Assembly: GCA_031291255.1 (NCBI GenBank)
Contig: JARLJN010000128.1
Coordinates: 1-32,384 of the forward strand
Direction: 5' to 3'
Source: Gammaproteobacteria bacterium
GTDB taxonomy: Bacteria > Pseudomonadota > Gammaproteobacteria > DSM-16500
DNA: 32,384 bases
Of this stretch, positions 23,339 to 32,200 are shown in pieces; positions within the stretch are counted from its first letter, which is position 1, and each line of letters begins with the position of its first letter. The notes beneath the pieces were generated by a model, which was not told where the DNA came from, searched no databases, and worked only from the letters and a program-made list of their open reading frames with translations. A program made the translations under genes and the position numbers.

Positions 23339-24442
23339 ATGGACTCAAACATTTTATTTACTCCACTTAATTTACGCGGTTGCTCATTGAAAAATCGAAT
23401 AGTGATGGCGCCGTTAACGCGTAATCGTGCGATTCATGGTACCGATGTTCCACACCAATTAAATGCGGAGTACTACGCACAACGCGCAAGTGATGCGGGA
23501 CTTATTATTTCAGAGGCAACGCAAATTTCTCCTACGGGAAAAGGTTATGCCTGGACACCCGGGATTTATTCTCAAGAACAAGTGACTGGGTGGAAATTAG
23601 TAACAGATGCAGTGCATGTTAAAGGTGGAAAAATATATTTACAACTTTGGCATGTAGGCCGCATCTCGCATCCTACGTTGCAACCTGGCGGCATTGCACC
23701 CGTTGCGCCTTCTGCGATTGCGCCTAATAAGCAACGCACGTATATTGAAAATGGTACGTTTGCAGAAATCGGCATGCCGCGCGCTTTGAAATTAGAAGAA
23801 ATTCCCGGCATCATTGAGGATTATCGCAAAGCGGCTGCTAACGCAATTAAAGCTGGATTTGATGGTGTAGAAATTCATGCTGCTAACGGTTATCTTATTC
23901 AGCAATTTTTAAGTGATACATCTAATCATCGTACTGATAACTATGGTGGTTCTGTCACTAACCGTTTACGTTTTGCATTAGAAGTCACTGAAGCGGTTAT
24001 TGCAGAAGTTGGTTCGGATCGCACAGGTATACGTCTTTCTCCTGTCAGCCCAGCTAATGATGCGCTAGATTCTTCACCGGCTTCTGTTTACTTTCCGCTG
24101 CTACGTGAATTAAATAAATTAAATCTTGCTTATGTACACGTTGTTGAAGGCGCAACCGGTGGCCCACGTGAAAGTAATGGTTTTGATTTTCAAGCATTAC
24201 GCAAAGAATTTAATGGTATTTGGATGGTGAACAATGGTTACAATTTGCAAATGGCTATAGAAGCTGTTTCCAGTGGTTATGCAGATTTAGTTGCCTTCGG
24301 AAAATTATTTATAGCCAATCCTGATTTAGCAGAAAGATTCAAACAAAATGCAACGTTTAACGAATTAGATACCACAACACTTTATGGCGGTGATGCAAAA
24401 GGGTATACCGATTATCCGACTTTAGGCGCTACTACAAAATAA
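23339..24442 (+). CDS. Old Yellow Enzyme family alkene reductase (NemA-like)
   Basis: A 367-residue FMN-dependent ene-reductase, reducing activated C=C bonds or nitro/maleimide electrophiles with NAD(P)H. The barrel begins LFTPLNLRGCSLKNRIVMAP; then come the conserved LTRNRA, ISEATQISPTGKGY and QLWHVGRISHP. HAANGYL carries the paired substrate-binding His/Asn and the proton-donor Tyr (about residues 180-185). RTDNYGGSV, GIRLSPV and LVAFGKLFIANPDL complete the FMN site. The length is normal. I prefer the ATG at 23339 because AAGGA (23323-23327) would overlap or crowd the ATGs at 23327/23330, although its spacing of 11 nt is long. Confidence 0.93.
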   Translation: MDSNILFTPLNLRGCSLKNRIVMAPLTRNRAIHGTDVPHQLNAEYYAQRASDAGLIISEATQISPTGKGYAWTPGIYSQEQVTGWKLVTDAVHVKGGKIYLQLWHVGRISHPTLQPGGIAPVAPSAIAPNKQRTYIENGTFAEIGMPRALKLEEIPGIIEDYRKAAANAIKAGFDGVEIHAANGYLIQQFLSDTSNHRTDNYGGSVTNRLRFALEVTEAVIAEVGSDRTGIRLSPVSPANDALDSSPASVYFPLLRELNKLNLAYVHVVEGATGGPRESNGFDFQALRKEFNGIWMVNNGYNLQMAIEAVSSGYADLVAFGKLFIANPDLAERFKQNATFNELDTTTLYGGDAKGYTDYPTLGATTK

Positions 24443-24456
24443 AAAAGTTATCAGGC

Positions 24457-24951
24457 TTAAATGGGCTTAAACACCATCCAATATAAATTCATTAAGGGCA
24501 GGGCGGTAGCAATAATACCAAATAGCATCCAAATTTTTTCATACATCCAATATTGTTTAGGAATGGATTTATTATTTTTAAAATGATTGGCTAATTGATG
24601 TAAGATGATCTGAATAGGGATGAGTATTGCTACCCAAATAATGCCTGATGCAATGAATAAACTTAAGCCCCATCTTATCCATTTCACATTCCAATAATCA
24701 CCAAAGTGTTGCGCCATCATCATTCCAGTGAAGATGATAATTAACACGCCTAATGTGGTAAATAGAATATCGGTATAGGTAACTAATCGTTGCGAAAACG
24801 AAATGATTTTCCAATCTTTGGTGAAATCTGCAAACGCTTTCCAAAAACCGGTAACAATTATATTTCCTAGAAAAATGATTATCCCAAAAATATGTAGCGA
24901 TTTTAGAAATAAATAATGTTGTGCTTCTATCATTTTCGCACTCCAGCTCAT
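24457..24951 (-). CDS. DUF2269 family integral membrane protein
   Basis: A 164-residue protein with four hydrophobic helices, starting AQHYLFLKSLHIFGIIIFLG and containing a conserved TGFWKAFAD after the first helix and IIIFTGMMM after the second. Short proteins of this shape with a His in helix one fall in DUF2269 (predicted inner-membrane, function unknown). AGGG lies about 7 nt before the ATG. The gene was once directly downstream of the porin-like operon; a repeat array and duplication now separate them by 363 bp. Confidence 0.7.
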   Translation of the reverse strand: MSWSAKMIEAQHYLFLKSLHIFGIIIFLGNIIVTGFWKAFADFTKDWKIISFSQRLVTYTDILFTTLGVLIIIFTGMMMAQHFGDYWNVKWIRWGLSLFIASGIIWVAILIPIQIILHQLANHFKNNKSIPKQYWMYEKIWMLFGIIATALPLMNLYWMVFKPI

Positions 24952-25045
24952 CCATGATCCCTATACCCTAGAATTTGTAAGATAGATTCAAGGTTAGGCC
25001 TTGTAAGACAAGATCGTTATTTTGAGTACCTGTTTCATCATCGAA
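24916..25045. repeat. 130-bp direct duplication, copy 1
   Basis: Matches 25263-25392 with only two substitutions seen by eye (at about 24930 and 24939). This copy holds the 5' end of the working DUF2269 gene and a broken-off 3' end (about 26 codons) of the adjacent porin-like gene. Confidence 0.95.
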
Positions 25046-25083
25046 GAAAAAGGAAAAAAGGAAAAAGGGGTCAGATGAGGAAA

Positions 25084-25262
25084 AAGGGGTCAGATGAAAT
25101 CTTCAAACTACATTTTGAAGAAGAGTCATAAGATTTCATCTGACCCCTATTCCCATTGAAGAAGAGTCATAAGATTTCATCTGACCCCTATTCCCTTTGA
25201 AGAAGAGTCATAAGATTTCATCTGACCCCTATTCCCTAAGATTTCATCTGACCCCTATTCCC
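25084..25262. repeat. GGGGTCA repeat array with 41-bp tandem units
   Basis: A left arm GGGGTCAGATGAAATCTT (25086-25103) is complementary to AAGATTTCATCTGACCCC, which recurs four times. The first three recurrences lie in 41-bp tandem units starting at 25117, 25158 and 25199; the last (from about 25238) is truncated. A further GGGGTCAGATGA stands at about 25067. There is no gene here. With the flanking duplication this fills the 363 bp between the DUF2269 gene and the porin-like gene. Confidence 0.93.
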
Positions 25263-25392
25263 ATGTTGTGCTTCTACCATTTTCACACTCCAGCTCATCC
25301 ATGATCCCTATACCCTAGAATTTGTAAGATAGATTCAAGGTTAGGCCTTGTAAGACAAGATCGTTATTTTGAGTACCTGTTTCATCATCGAA
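25263..25392. repeat. 130-bp direct duplication, copy 2
   Basis: The second copy, offset 347 bp. It holds the true 3' end of the porin-like gene and a broken 12-codon start of a second DUF2269 copy (MSWSVKMVEAQH) that runs into the repeat array. Confidence 0.95.
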
Positions 25393-26220
25393 AATCTGAC
25401 ATTGATTGAGCCAGTCACTTATTTCATAACCGAGTTTCATTGAAAAGTTTTTGTAATTTAGATTGATCCCCATCATTCCTTGAATTCCAAGTGCGCCAAA
25501 GTTTCTATCTGCAACGTTGACCATCACACTACCCGAAGTACTCGTTTGTTCTAGGTCAGTGATATGCCAACGTCCCCACAAATAGGAAGTCTCAACATCA
25601 GCCACCAAGCTATATCGGAATTCATTCGCGCGCCAAAATACCAGATTGCTTTCAATCCCGACTTTGGGACCAATTCCCCTGAAATTGTTTTTAACACTTT
25701 CTGATATAGAAAGCGGCTGGCCTTGAAAACTTGTATTTAAAGTTTGATTAATGATGCCACCTTCTAATCCAATCAGAGGGCGCAGCATCAGTGAGTCAGT
25801 GACGTCAAAGTGTTTGCCTATATTCCAATCGAGCGTATTGAAATTGATACGAAAGTCAGCCTGTCCTGATTGATAAAAAGTCGTGTCAGGAATGGTTTGA
25901 GAAAGTCTGCCTCCTAAAAATCCAGTTGTCAGATTGCCGTTTGCTGAATCTATACCTCTAGTATTAAACTTCGTAAAGTAAAGCTTAGTATCCCAGTTAC
26001 CTTCATACCCAAAGCCCACTCTAAAACCGGGTCCAAAATCATAGGTGACAGCCCTAAAGCCAATCACTAAATTCGGAGGATTCAAATTGTTTGAATGCAT
26101 CCAGTCTAACGTTTCAGTTGCGCGCCAATAAAGAGGGTCCACAAACACTTCATAAGCAGCATAAGCACTGGATGAAAGCGAAAGACAAGATAATATTATA
26201 AGCTGATTGAAATACCGCAT
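25315..26220 (-). CDS. Lpg1974-type outer-membrane porin-like protein (third of three)
   Basis: A 301-residue outer-membrane beta-barrel. It has a signal peptide (MRYFNQLIILSCLSLSSSAY|AA region), then alternating strands with YWRATETLDW, FGPGFRVGFGYEG, NFRGIGPKVGIES, SYLWGRWHITD, and a C-terminal LVLQGLTLNLSYKF ending in Phe, the barrel-assembly signal. The pattern matches the Legionella major outer membrane protein/Lpg1974 family. Its ATG follows AGGTGG and lies 25 bp inside the 3' end of the preceding paralogue, so translation is coupled. Its last 26 codons were duplicated downstream. Confidence 0.85.
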   Translation of the reverse strand: MRYFNQLIILSCLSLSSSAYAAYEVFVDPLYWRATETLDWMHSNNLNPPNLVIGFRAVTYDFGPGFRVGFGYEGNWDTKLYFTKFNTRGIDSANGNLTTGFLGGRLSQTIPDTTFYQSGQADFRINFNTLDWNIGKHFDVTDSLMLRPLIGLEGGIINQTLNTSFQGQPLSISESVKNNFRGIGPKVGIESNLVFWRANEFRYSLVADVETSYLWGRWHITDLEQTSTSGSVMVNVADRNFGALGIQGMMGINLNYKNFSMKLGYEISDWLNQCQIFDDETGTQNNDLVLQGLTLNLSYKF

Positions 26221-27170
26221 GTTCCACCTTGTAATGTCAAATCACCATGTAAAGGAAGCAGCTGGAATGTTGGCGCTCTCAATTGATTGGCCCAATACTG
26301 CATTTCATAACCTAGTAGAAATTTAACTTGATATGTTGATTCATAGGCCCATTGAAATCCTAAAAAATATTGGAACATAGGCGTGCCCAGCTTCGCGTTC
26401 GTCATCTTTGTATTGATCGTTGCGGCCTTAACAAGCCCAGCTAATGCAGAGGGTCTTGAGTAGGTGTCGTTGACGTTCCAATGCCCCCACATTAAAGCAG
26501 TAGAAAAATTACCAACAACACTGAAGTCTTTATAGAAATTCCATTTACCATCTATTCCAAAAGTGGGACCTATACCCGCGAAATTATTTTTCACAACTTC
26601 TGTGGAGGAAAAAATGGGCACGGTAAATAGCGTAGCATTTAAGCCCAAATTAATTGCTTGATTGATAGTTGCTTCTTTGACACCAATGGAAGGACTAATG
26701 ACTAACGAGTTGGCTGCATTAAAATTATGGCTAATCCCGAAGTCAATGGTATTCATAGCAATTTGCCAATCTAGACTTGCACTAGAGAAAGAATCTCCAC
26801 TTAAAAAACCACTGAAAAATTCGGGTGTAATAATATGATTATCACCAGCAACATAATTAATACTTTTACGGGTGGGCAGGTGTGTCCATGAAAGTTTTAG
26901 ATTCCAGAAATGAGGTACTTCATATGCAACGCCGCCTCTGAATCCGCGGCTCCAGTTAAACCTGACGTTGGGAGTAGAGTAAGTGACATGGTTAGTCGAT
27001 GGGAATCCAATATCATTGGCCCAAACAGAATCTGTTTGTTCTGATGCATTCCAGTAAAGGAGCTCACCAAACGCAGACAATCCCTTTGCACCGGTTGAGC
27101 TCGTTGCGCTCGCACAGAGGGGCTGAATACTCATCAACAGAAAAACAATGTTTATAAATAACTTTTTCAT
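26196..27170 (-). CDS. Lpg1974-type outer-membrane porin-like protein (second of three)
   Basis: A 324-residue paralogue of its neighbours. It has the signal peptide MKKLFINIVFLLMSIQPLCA, then ELLYWNASEQTDSVW, FNWSRGFRGGVAYE, NNFAGIGPTFGIDG and TALMWGHWNVND. The final strand differs: it ends GGTCGISISL rather than in Phe, because the 3' end overlaps the next gene's start. This may weaken the usual terminal Phe barrel signal. I chose the ATG at 27170; a TTG at 27176 is also open. It starts 12 bp after the stop of the first paralogue. Confidence 0.83.
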   Translation of the reverse strand: MKKLFINIVFLLMSIQPLCASATSSTGAKGLSAFGELLYWNASEQTDSVWANDIGFPSTNHVTYSTPNVRFNWSRGFRGGVAYEVPHFWNLKLSWTHLPTRKSINYVAGDNHIITPEFFSGFLSGDSFSSASLDWQIAMNTIDFGISHNFNAANSLVISPSIGVKEATINQAINLGLNATLFTVPIFSSTEVVKNNFAGIGPTFGIDGKWNFYKDFSVVGNFSTALMWGHWNVNDTYSRPSALAGLVKAATINTKMTNAKLGTPMFQYFLGFQWAYESTYQVKFLLGYEMQYWANQLRAPTFQLLPLHGDLTLQGGTCGISISL

Positions 27171-27182
27171 CAGCAATCTTCA

Positions 27183-28190
27183 TTAGAAGTTAACACGGAA
27201 ATCCAAAACAGCGCCTTGCAATGACATCAAATCATTAAGCCTGCCACTACTTAACGTATTAAATTGCAATTGATCGAACCAAACTTGACCTTCATAGCCC
27301 AAGCGAACATTAACATCGGCTTTTGAAAATGAACCCATCCATTCCAAACCCACAAAGGCTTTTGTCATAGGCGCAGCGCCATTAACAGTATTGCCAGTTA
27401 CATTGACTGATGAAGAACCGTCAGTTTGATAAATGTCTTTGTAACGCCAAAGCCCCCATAATAATGCTGCGGAAAAATCACCAATCAAGTTAACAGAGCC
27501 TTGCGTAAATTGATGAACAGGCCATGTCGTATTAAGACCAAAAGCAGGCCCTATACCTGAAAAATAATTGCTGAGATTTTCAGTTGCTGATGTAAAAGTG
27601 GTGATGGGAACTGGGACTTTCGAAGACAAGGTGTTTGGTCCTTGCCAATTCGTATAGATATTTTGATTAATAATGGCGCCTTTCAATCCTAGAAATGGGC
27701 GTAGCGTTAGGATGTTGTCGATCTTGAATGTACGTCCAAGCTCAAAATCAAGAGTGTTATAATTAATTTTCCATCGAACACTGGCTGCATCGTAAAATGG
27801 GCCATTATCCTTGCCATTTGTATTGTTTTGGAAAAAATTTCCGAGGTAAGGTGAGTAAACCTGACCGGGTGCTGATATTTGGTTTGTTGCTTGTGTGTGA
27901 TACCCAGTGTAGTAAACAACACTATCACTCTGATTAAGATTTTTGTAGCCAACGCCTATTCTAAAACCTGTATTCCAGTTGAAAGGAGCATCCAGTAATT
28001 TTACTGATGGATTAGCCGTTCCTACTGGGCTAATCTGTTCACCCACCATATCAGCACTACCTTCTCTGACTTGCCACTCAAGCACGTCTGCAAAAACAAA
28101 TGCAGATCCTTTCGTGTATTGAAAGGCATACAATGAGCTGGTAAACGCCATTGTAATAGCAAGTAGAGAAATTAAAATTCCTTTTTTCAA
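27183..28190 (-). CDS. Lpg1974-type outer-membrane porin-like protein (first of three)
   Basis: A 335-residue barrel protein leading the three-gene operon. Motifs are FVFADVLEWQVREGS, FNWNTGFRIGVGY, NYFSGIGPAFGLN, GDFSAALLWGLWRYKD and a terminal QGAVLDFRVNF ending in Phe. I place the start at a TTG at 28190: GGAG lies 7 nt upstream, and the product then begins MKKGILISLLAITMAFTSSL, a textbook signal peptide ending YA. A farther TTG at 28214 would add eight residues before it. The promoter must lie in the 245-bp region shared with the divergent SPFH gene. Confidence 0.85.
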   Translation of the reverse strand: MKKGILISLLAITMAFTSSLYAFQYTKGSAFVFADVLEWQVREGSADMVGEQISPVGTANPSVKLLDAPFNWNTGFRIGVGYKNLNQSDSVVYYTGYHTQATNQISAPGQVYSPYLGNFFQNNTNGKDNGPFYDAASVRWKINYNTLDFELGRTFKIDNILTLRPFLGLKGAIINQNIYTNWQGPNTLSSKVPVPITTFTSATENLSNYFSGIGPAFGLNTTWPVHQFTQGSVNLIGDFSAALLWGLWRYKDIYQTDGSSSVNVTGNTVNGAAPMTKAFVGLEWMGSFSKADVNVRLGYEGQVWFDQLQFNTLSSGRLNDLMSLQGAVLDFRVNF

Positions 28191-28459
28191 ATCCGAGCTC
28201 CAGAAAAGAAACAATCATAAAGTGAGTGTTGGAAAATAGCAAATGAGGAATGCATTTTTCAAAAATAATAATTTTGTACGTTCTCAAATAATTTGTGTAA
28301 GTTTATTTTAAAATTAAGTAACGTTATTTTGAATTCAATAGATGGGAATATCTAACCGGTTATAAATATATTTCAAACTTCTTCTTTAAATCAAAACATT
28401 TCAGATGTAGGATGCGCTCGTCAGTTATATTTTTTTATTGCATTAAAAAGGAATTGAAA

Positions 28460-30589
28460 ATGCCTCAATCATTAAGATCTATCCAAACTTTACAGGAAGA
28501 AAAATCAAACGATAATGAGCTTCCTTTAGAGCCCGCATCTGGCAATGAACATGCGCATGATATTTTATTTAATGAAAAGTTAGCAACTCCTCTTGAAGAT
28601 CTTATGTTAGATAATCTTATAAAAAAATCAGAGTTCAGAAGTGGCACCGCACAAGAGCGTGCTGCTTATATTTTACAACGATTTAATCAAGATATTCGCG
28701 ACAGCGCTGTGACAACGACTATATTTCCAGGGAGAGGAGAGCGTATTGATCGCGATCAATTTATGCTGGCTTCACGAAATGGGGTTCCTGAAATTGTTCC
28801 GTTCAGTCAACAAAAGCTTGCGCGACAGTTTACATGGCCGGGTTCTATTACTGAAATAAATGAAATCGTAAAACAAAGCGATAATTTTTATGGACTAAAT
28901 GGTAAATATGTTTTGAATGTACCCATGGGACAATATGCTAAAGCGCTGACGGGTAATGGTAATCCTCTTTTGTATGCTGAGGGCACTCATGTTATTTTGG
29001 ATCCGACTTTTAAATTTAAAGTCAGTTCAGGTTTCGTGAGTCAATCAGAACGTTATATACAACATGGGACTATACATATTTTGCGTGTACCTGCAGGAAA
29101 AGTCGCGAAGATTTGGATAGGTACTCAACCGTATTTATTGCAATCTCGTGCAGATGCTTATGTGTTTCAATCCGCTTTATTTAAGATAGAAGCTTTTGAT
29201 GCTCGAAATGATCTTGTTTTTGGCAGAGAATCAGAAACGTATATTGAGCATGGTACGATACACATATTAAGAGTTCCAGCGGGAAAAATTGCTAAAATTT
29301 GGGATGGTTCTAAACCTTATTTGTTAGAATCGCGTGATCAACCTTATATTTCAATGAGCCCTTTATTTAAATTAGCGGGTAACTCAGTCGCAGTGTCACT
29401 TGATAACACATCTGATAAATTAATTGTTCATGGATCCATTAAGCGCGTCACTCCAGAAACCAGTGAGGTGGCCATTGCCTATGATAATGGAACCTTAAAA
29501 GTATTTGGCCCTAGTGAAAATGGTAAACCTATTATTGAAGATTCTTCTACTTATAGAGTAGATGGTTTTTTACAAACCAGCATGCAAACCAAAGTATTTC
29601 CGAGTGATAAATCAAAAGAACGTAGAAAAAAAGAAAATAAAGATACGCCAGCGGATGAAATTAATTATGAAGTATTTACGACTAAAGATGGTTTGAAGAT
29701 AGGCGTTAAATTGCTCGTTGCTTATGAAATTGCAAATCCTGAATTAGCTATTCGTAAACTAGGCGGCGAAGAGAGAATCATAGATCATATTGAAAATCTC
29801 GCAGCAGTCGATATGGGTAAAGTGATACAACAACGTTCGTCTCAAGATTTTTTATCATTTGATCATACCACTGCTAAGAAAGTGGCACAGTCAGAAGCAA
29901 AAGGATTAGATCTTGTGACCGATGTTGCCGCTCCTGCACAATCAATTCAAGATACTGTTAAGAAAGACTTAGGTGATGATTTAATTAAGTATGGTATCCA
30001 ATTGGTTCGCATAAACTTCGAAACACCTAAAATTTTAAATGTTGAAATTGCGAAAAAAATGTCTGAACAATCGTTATTAACTGCGGATATCAATGCAAAA
30101 GAAGCCGCAATAGATAAGCAAACATCGGTAGCAAAAAAGCAAGCGCAACAAGATGCTGATGTAAAGAAAGTGACGCAAAATCAAATAAACGAAGTGACGG
30201 TTTCTACAGCCAAAGCAAAAAATGAAGCAGCGACATTAGAAGCAGAGGCAACTCAAACTCAGGCCAAAGCAAAAGCAAATTCACAATTTATTGCAGCTGA
30301 AATGGATGCAAAATCAATTGTTGTTAAAGCAGAAGCGGATAAAAAAGCGCGTGATTTGCAAGGTGCCGTTTATAAACAATTCCCAGAATTGTTGCAACGT
30401 GATTTAGCACAAATGCAATGTGATGCTTTGAGGAATGCTCATATTATCGTAGCGCCTGAACAGATAGGAAATATTTACGGTAAGAGTACGGGCTTAACTT
30501 GGTTCTCTAAGGATGTGAATTCGGGTCCTGTTGTAATACATCAACAAGCTGTTGCTGTTGACAATAGTGATAACAAATCTCGTATCTAG
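28460..30589 (+). CDS. SPFH/band-7 protein with vault-like layout
   Basis: A 709-residue protein. Residues 1-130 are acidic/polar; 130-375 are beta-rich and contain two copies of a 45-residue block (199-244 and 261-305) built on HGTIHILRVPAGKVAKIW and PYLLQSR. Residues about 401-530 form an SPFH-like domain (YEVFTTKDGLKIGVKLLVAY, then SSQDFL), 530-630 an Ala/Lys/Glu/Gln coiled coil, and 630-670 a short end domain (YKQFPELLQRDLAQMQ). Repeats, then SPFH 'shoulder', then coiled-coil cap is the order of eukaryotic major vault protein; flotillins lack the repeats. There is no signal peptide. The ATG at 28460 is preceded by AAGGA at 7 nt. Confidence 0.75.
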   Translation: MPQSLRSIQTLQEEKSNDNELPLEPASGNEHAHDILFNEKLATPLEDLMLDNLIKKSEFRSGTAQERAAYILQRFNQDIRDSAVTTTIFPGRGERIDRDQFMLASRNGVPEIVPFSQQKLARQFTWPGSITEINEIVKQSDNFYGLNGKYVLNVPMGQYAKALTGNGNPLLYAEGTHVILDPTFKFKVSSGFVSQSERYIQHGTIHILRVPAGKVAKIWIGTQPYLLQSRADAYVFQSALFKIEAFDARNDLVFGRESETYIEHGTIHILRVPAGKIAKIWDGSKPYLLESRDQPYISMSPLFKLAGNSVAVSLDNTSDKLIVHGSIKRVTPETSEVAIAYDNGTLKVFGPSENGKPIIEDSSTYRVDGFLQTSMQTKVFPSDKSKERRKKENKDTPADEINYEVFTTKDGLKIGVKLLVAYEIANPELAIRKLGGEERIIDHIENLAAVDMGKVIQQRSSQDFLSFDHTTAKKVAQSEAKGLDLVTDVAAPAQSIQDTVKKDLGDDLIKYGIQLVRINFETPKILNVEIAKKMSEQSLLTADINAKEAAIDKQTSVAKKQAQQDADVKKVTQNQINEVTVSTAKAKNEAATLEAEATQTQAKAKANSQFIAAEMDAKSIVVKAEADKKARDLQGAVYKQFPELLQRDLAQMQCDALRNAHIIVAPEQIGNIYGKSTGLTWFSKDVNSGPVVIHQQAVAVDNSDNKSRI
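29054..29374 (+). repeat. Two diverged internal repeats in the SPFH gene
   Basis: Codons at 29054-29191 and 29240-29374 encode nearly the same protein block, 62 residues apart, but with many synonymous differences, so the duplication is old and kept by selection. Confidence 0.85.
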
Positions 30590-30612
30590 GAGCTACCGAG
30601 CCGCGACCGTCA

Positions 30613-30650
30613 GGAAGCGTCACTGTTATACCCAGTGACGCTCCTTATTA
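30613..30650 (+). terminator. Rho-independent terminator after the SPFH gene
   Basis: The perfect 10-bp stem AGCGTCACTG (30616-30625)/CAGTGACGCT (30633-30642) with a 7-nt loop is extended by GG/CC and followed by TTATTAAATT. It lies 24 bp after the SPFH stop. Confidence 0.7.
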
Positions 30651-30796
30651 AATTCACCTAGCTTTTCCTTTGCCTCGCTATCATTTCATAAACATTATCA
30701 TTAATTTTCAAACAGCTAAAGATATGCCTATAAAATAGACATTTATGAGTCATGTGGTACAATGCTGCGTAAAATAATCTTGGTATGTAATAAAAA

Positions 30797-32200
30797 ATGG
30801 CGTTGGCAAGAAAAATTGAAATGACTACTCAACAAGAATCGAATGGTAATAATCACCTAAATTATGCCATAGCCTTTCTTGTATTTTCTGCGTTAGCCTA
30901 TAAAAAAATTCGCGTCGTTCGATTTGCAGCGCATGCTTTTGGTCATTCATTAAGTAAGTTTAGGGCTTTGTTTTTTAAGACAAGAGAAGAATTAGATTTA
31001 GAACAAGCTGCACTATGGAAGATTGAAGCGGGTCCTAGAGTGAAGTCTTTGGCAACAGAGCATCTTGAATATATTACGTATGCCTTAATGAATAAAAATT
31101 CAGGCATTAATTTTTTTCAAAAAAATGATCAAACAAAAATAGAAATACAGGGTAAAATTTTTAATCTGACTGCACTCTTAAAATCTAAACCTGACTTTGA
31201 GCAATTAATCTTTACTAAATGGCAATTGGATGCTTATCAGAAAGAATCTGGTATTTATACGCAGGTTGATGATGAATATAGACATTTGCATTCGGTAGAG
31301 ATATACGCTATTAAAGTTTGGACTGGAAATATGTATAGTGTAATGAATAAACTTCTTCGAAATTTCACAATAAGTCCACGCTTGCTTGAATATGAAGGAT
31401 TGTTATTAATTATTTGTATTGCTGCACAGGCTCTTAGTAAGCCGCCTCTCTCTTCTTCACTCTGTCGATCTGTATCTTATAGACGAGAAGAGGCTGGTCG
31501 TTATTTTGAAGAGAGAAGACAACGATGTCAAAGCAATCAGCTTGTTACTAATAGAGGTTTTACTGCTGCTTCAACAAATGGCTCGACAGTTTTTAATTAC
31601 CGTCGACATTTGACGTATTTTTCTCAACCTAATTCACTCAATCCCATTGGAAAGTACATTAATGAAATATCATGTAGTCGTGGCGAAAATGAACTGTTAT
31701 TTCCACCCAACACAGAATTTATCTACAAAGAAGAAAATGATTATACATGGAGCGCACAACCCGTAAGATCAGCTAATCCCATAGATGAAGGTATTTATCA
31801 TCATGGTTTTTCTGAGTCAGAGCTCACAGAAATTAAATTGCATAAAGAAAAAATTAAGCTAAAGAGTTTATTAAATTATATCAACATAAAAATCAAAGAA
31901 TTCAATCCTGGTTATAAAATAGGAATGTTCGATAGTCCTGGATTAAAATATCTTACTAGCATTGTCTCAGAAATAAATAATCAATTATCAGAACCTTCGC
32001 TCTTACCAACAGGCATAAATAAAATTATTTCTAAAATTAAACAAGAAATCAATAAATCGAATTCAACAAATGAAATATTGAATGATGTGCTCAACGCTGT
32101 AGAAGATATTAAAGAAAAAATAATAAGTGCTCACGGTATTCAAGAAAATTCTATTTCAAATAACAGAAATAAAAGAAGAAAAAATAAAAGGGTCAGATGA
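30797..32200 (+). CDS. Hypothetical protein, probably 3'-truncated
   Basis: A 467-residue protein that I do not recognise. A hydrophobic helix (AIAFLVFSALAY) lies near residue 30 and another (LLLIICIAAQAL) near 203, so it may be membrane-bound. The rest is polar and Lys/Glu/Asn-rich, with a Ser/Arg stretch (SSSLCRSVSYRREEAGRYFE) and helical C-terminal segments (LNDVLNAVEDIKEKI). The last residues (KNKRVR) and the stop codon are supplied by the GGGTCAGATGA repeat that begins there, so the native C-terminus may be lost. Starts at 30797 or 30821 are possible; neither has a clear Shine-Dalgarno sequence. Confidence 0.6.
   Translation: MALARKIEMTTQQESNGNNHLNYAIAFLVFSALAYKKIRVVRFAAHAFGHSLSKFRALFFKTREELDLEQAALWKIEAGPRVKSLATEHLEYITYALMNKNSGINFFQKNDQTKIEIQGKIFNLTALLKSKPDFEQLIFTKWQLDAYQKESGIYTQVDDEYRHLHSVEIYAIKVWTGNMYSVMNKLLRNFTISPRLLEYEGLLLIICIAAQALSKPPLSSSLCRSVSYRREEAGRYFEERRQRCQSNQLVTNRGFTAASTNGSTVFNYRRHLTYFSQPNSLNPIGKYINEISCSRGENELLFPPNTEFIYKEENDYTWSAQPVRSANPIDEGIYHHGFSESELTEIKLHKEKIKLKSLLNYINIKIKEFNPGYKIGMFDSPGLKYLTSIVSEINNQLSEPSLLPTGINKIISKIKQEINKSNSTNEILNDVLNAVEDIKEKIISAHGIQENSISNNRNKRRKNKRVR

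Noticed and set aside
25117..25262. Possible CRISPR array
   Set aside because: The units are contiguous 41-bp tandem repeats with no unique spacers and no cas genes nearby.
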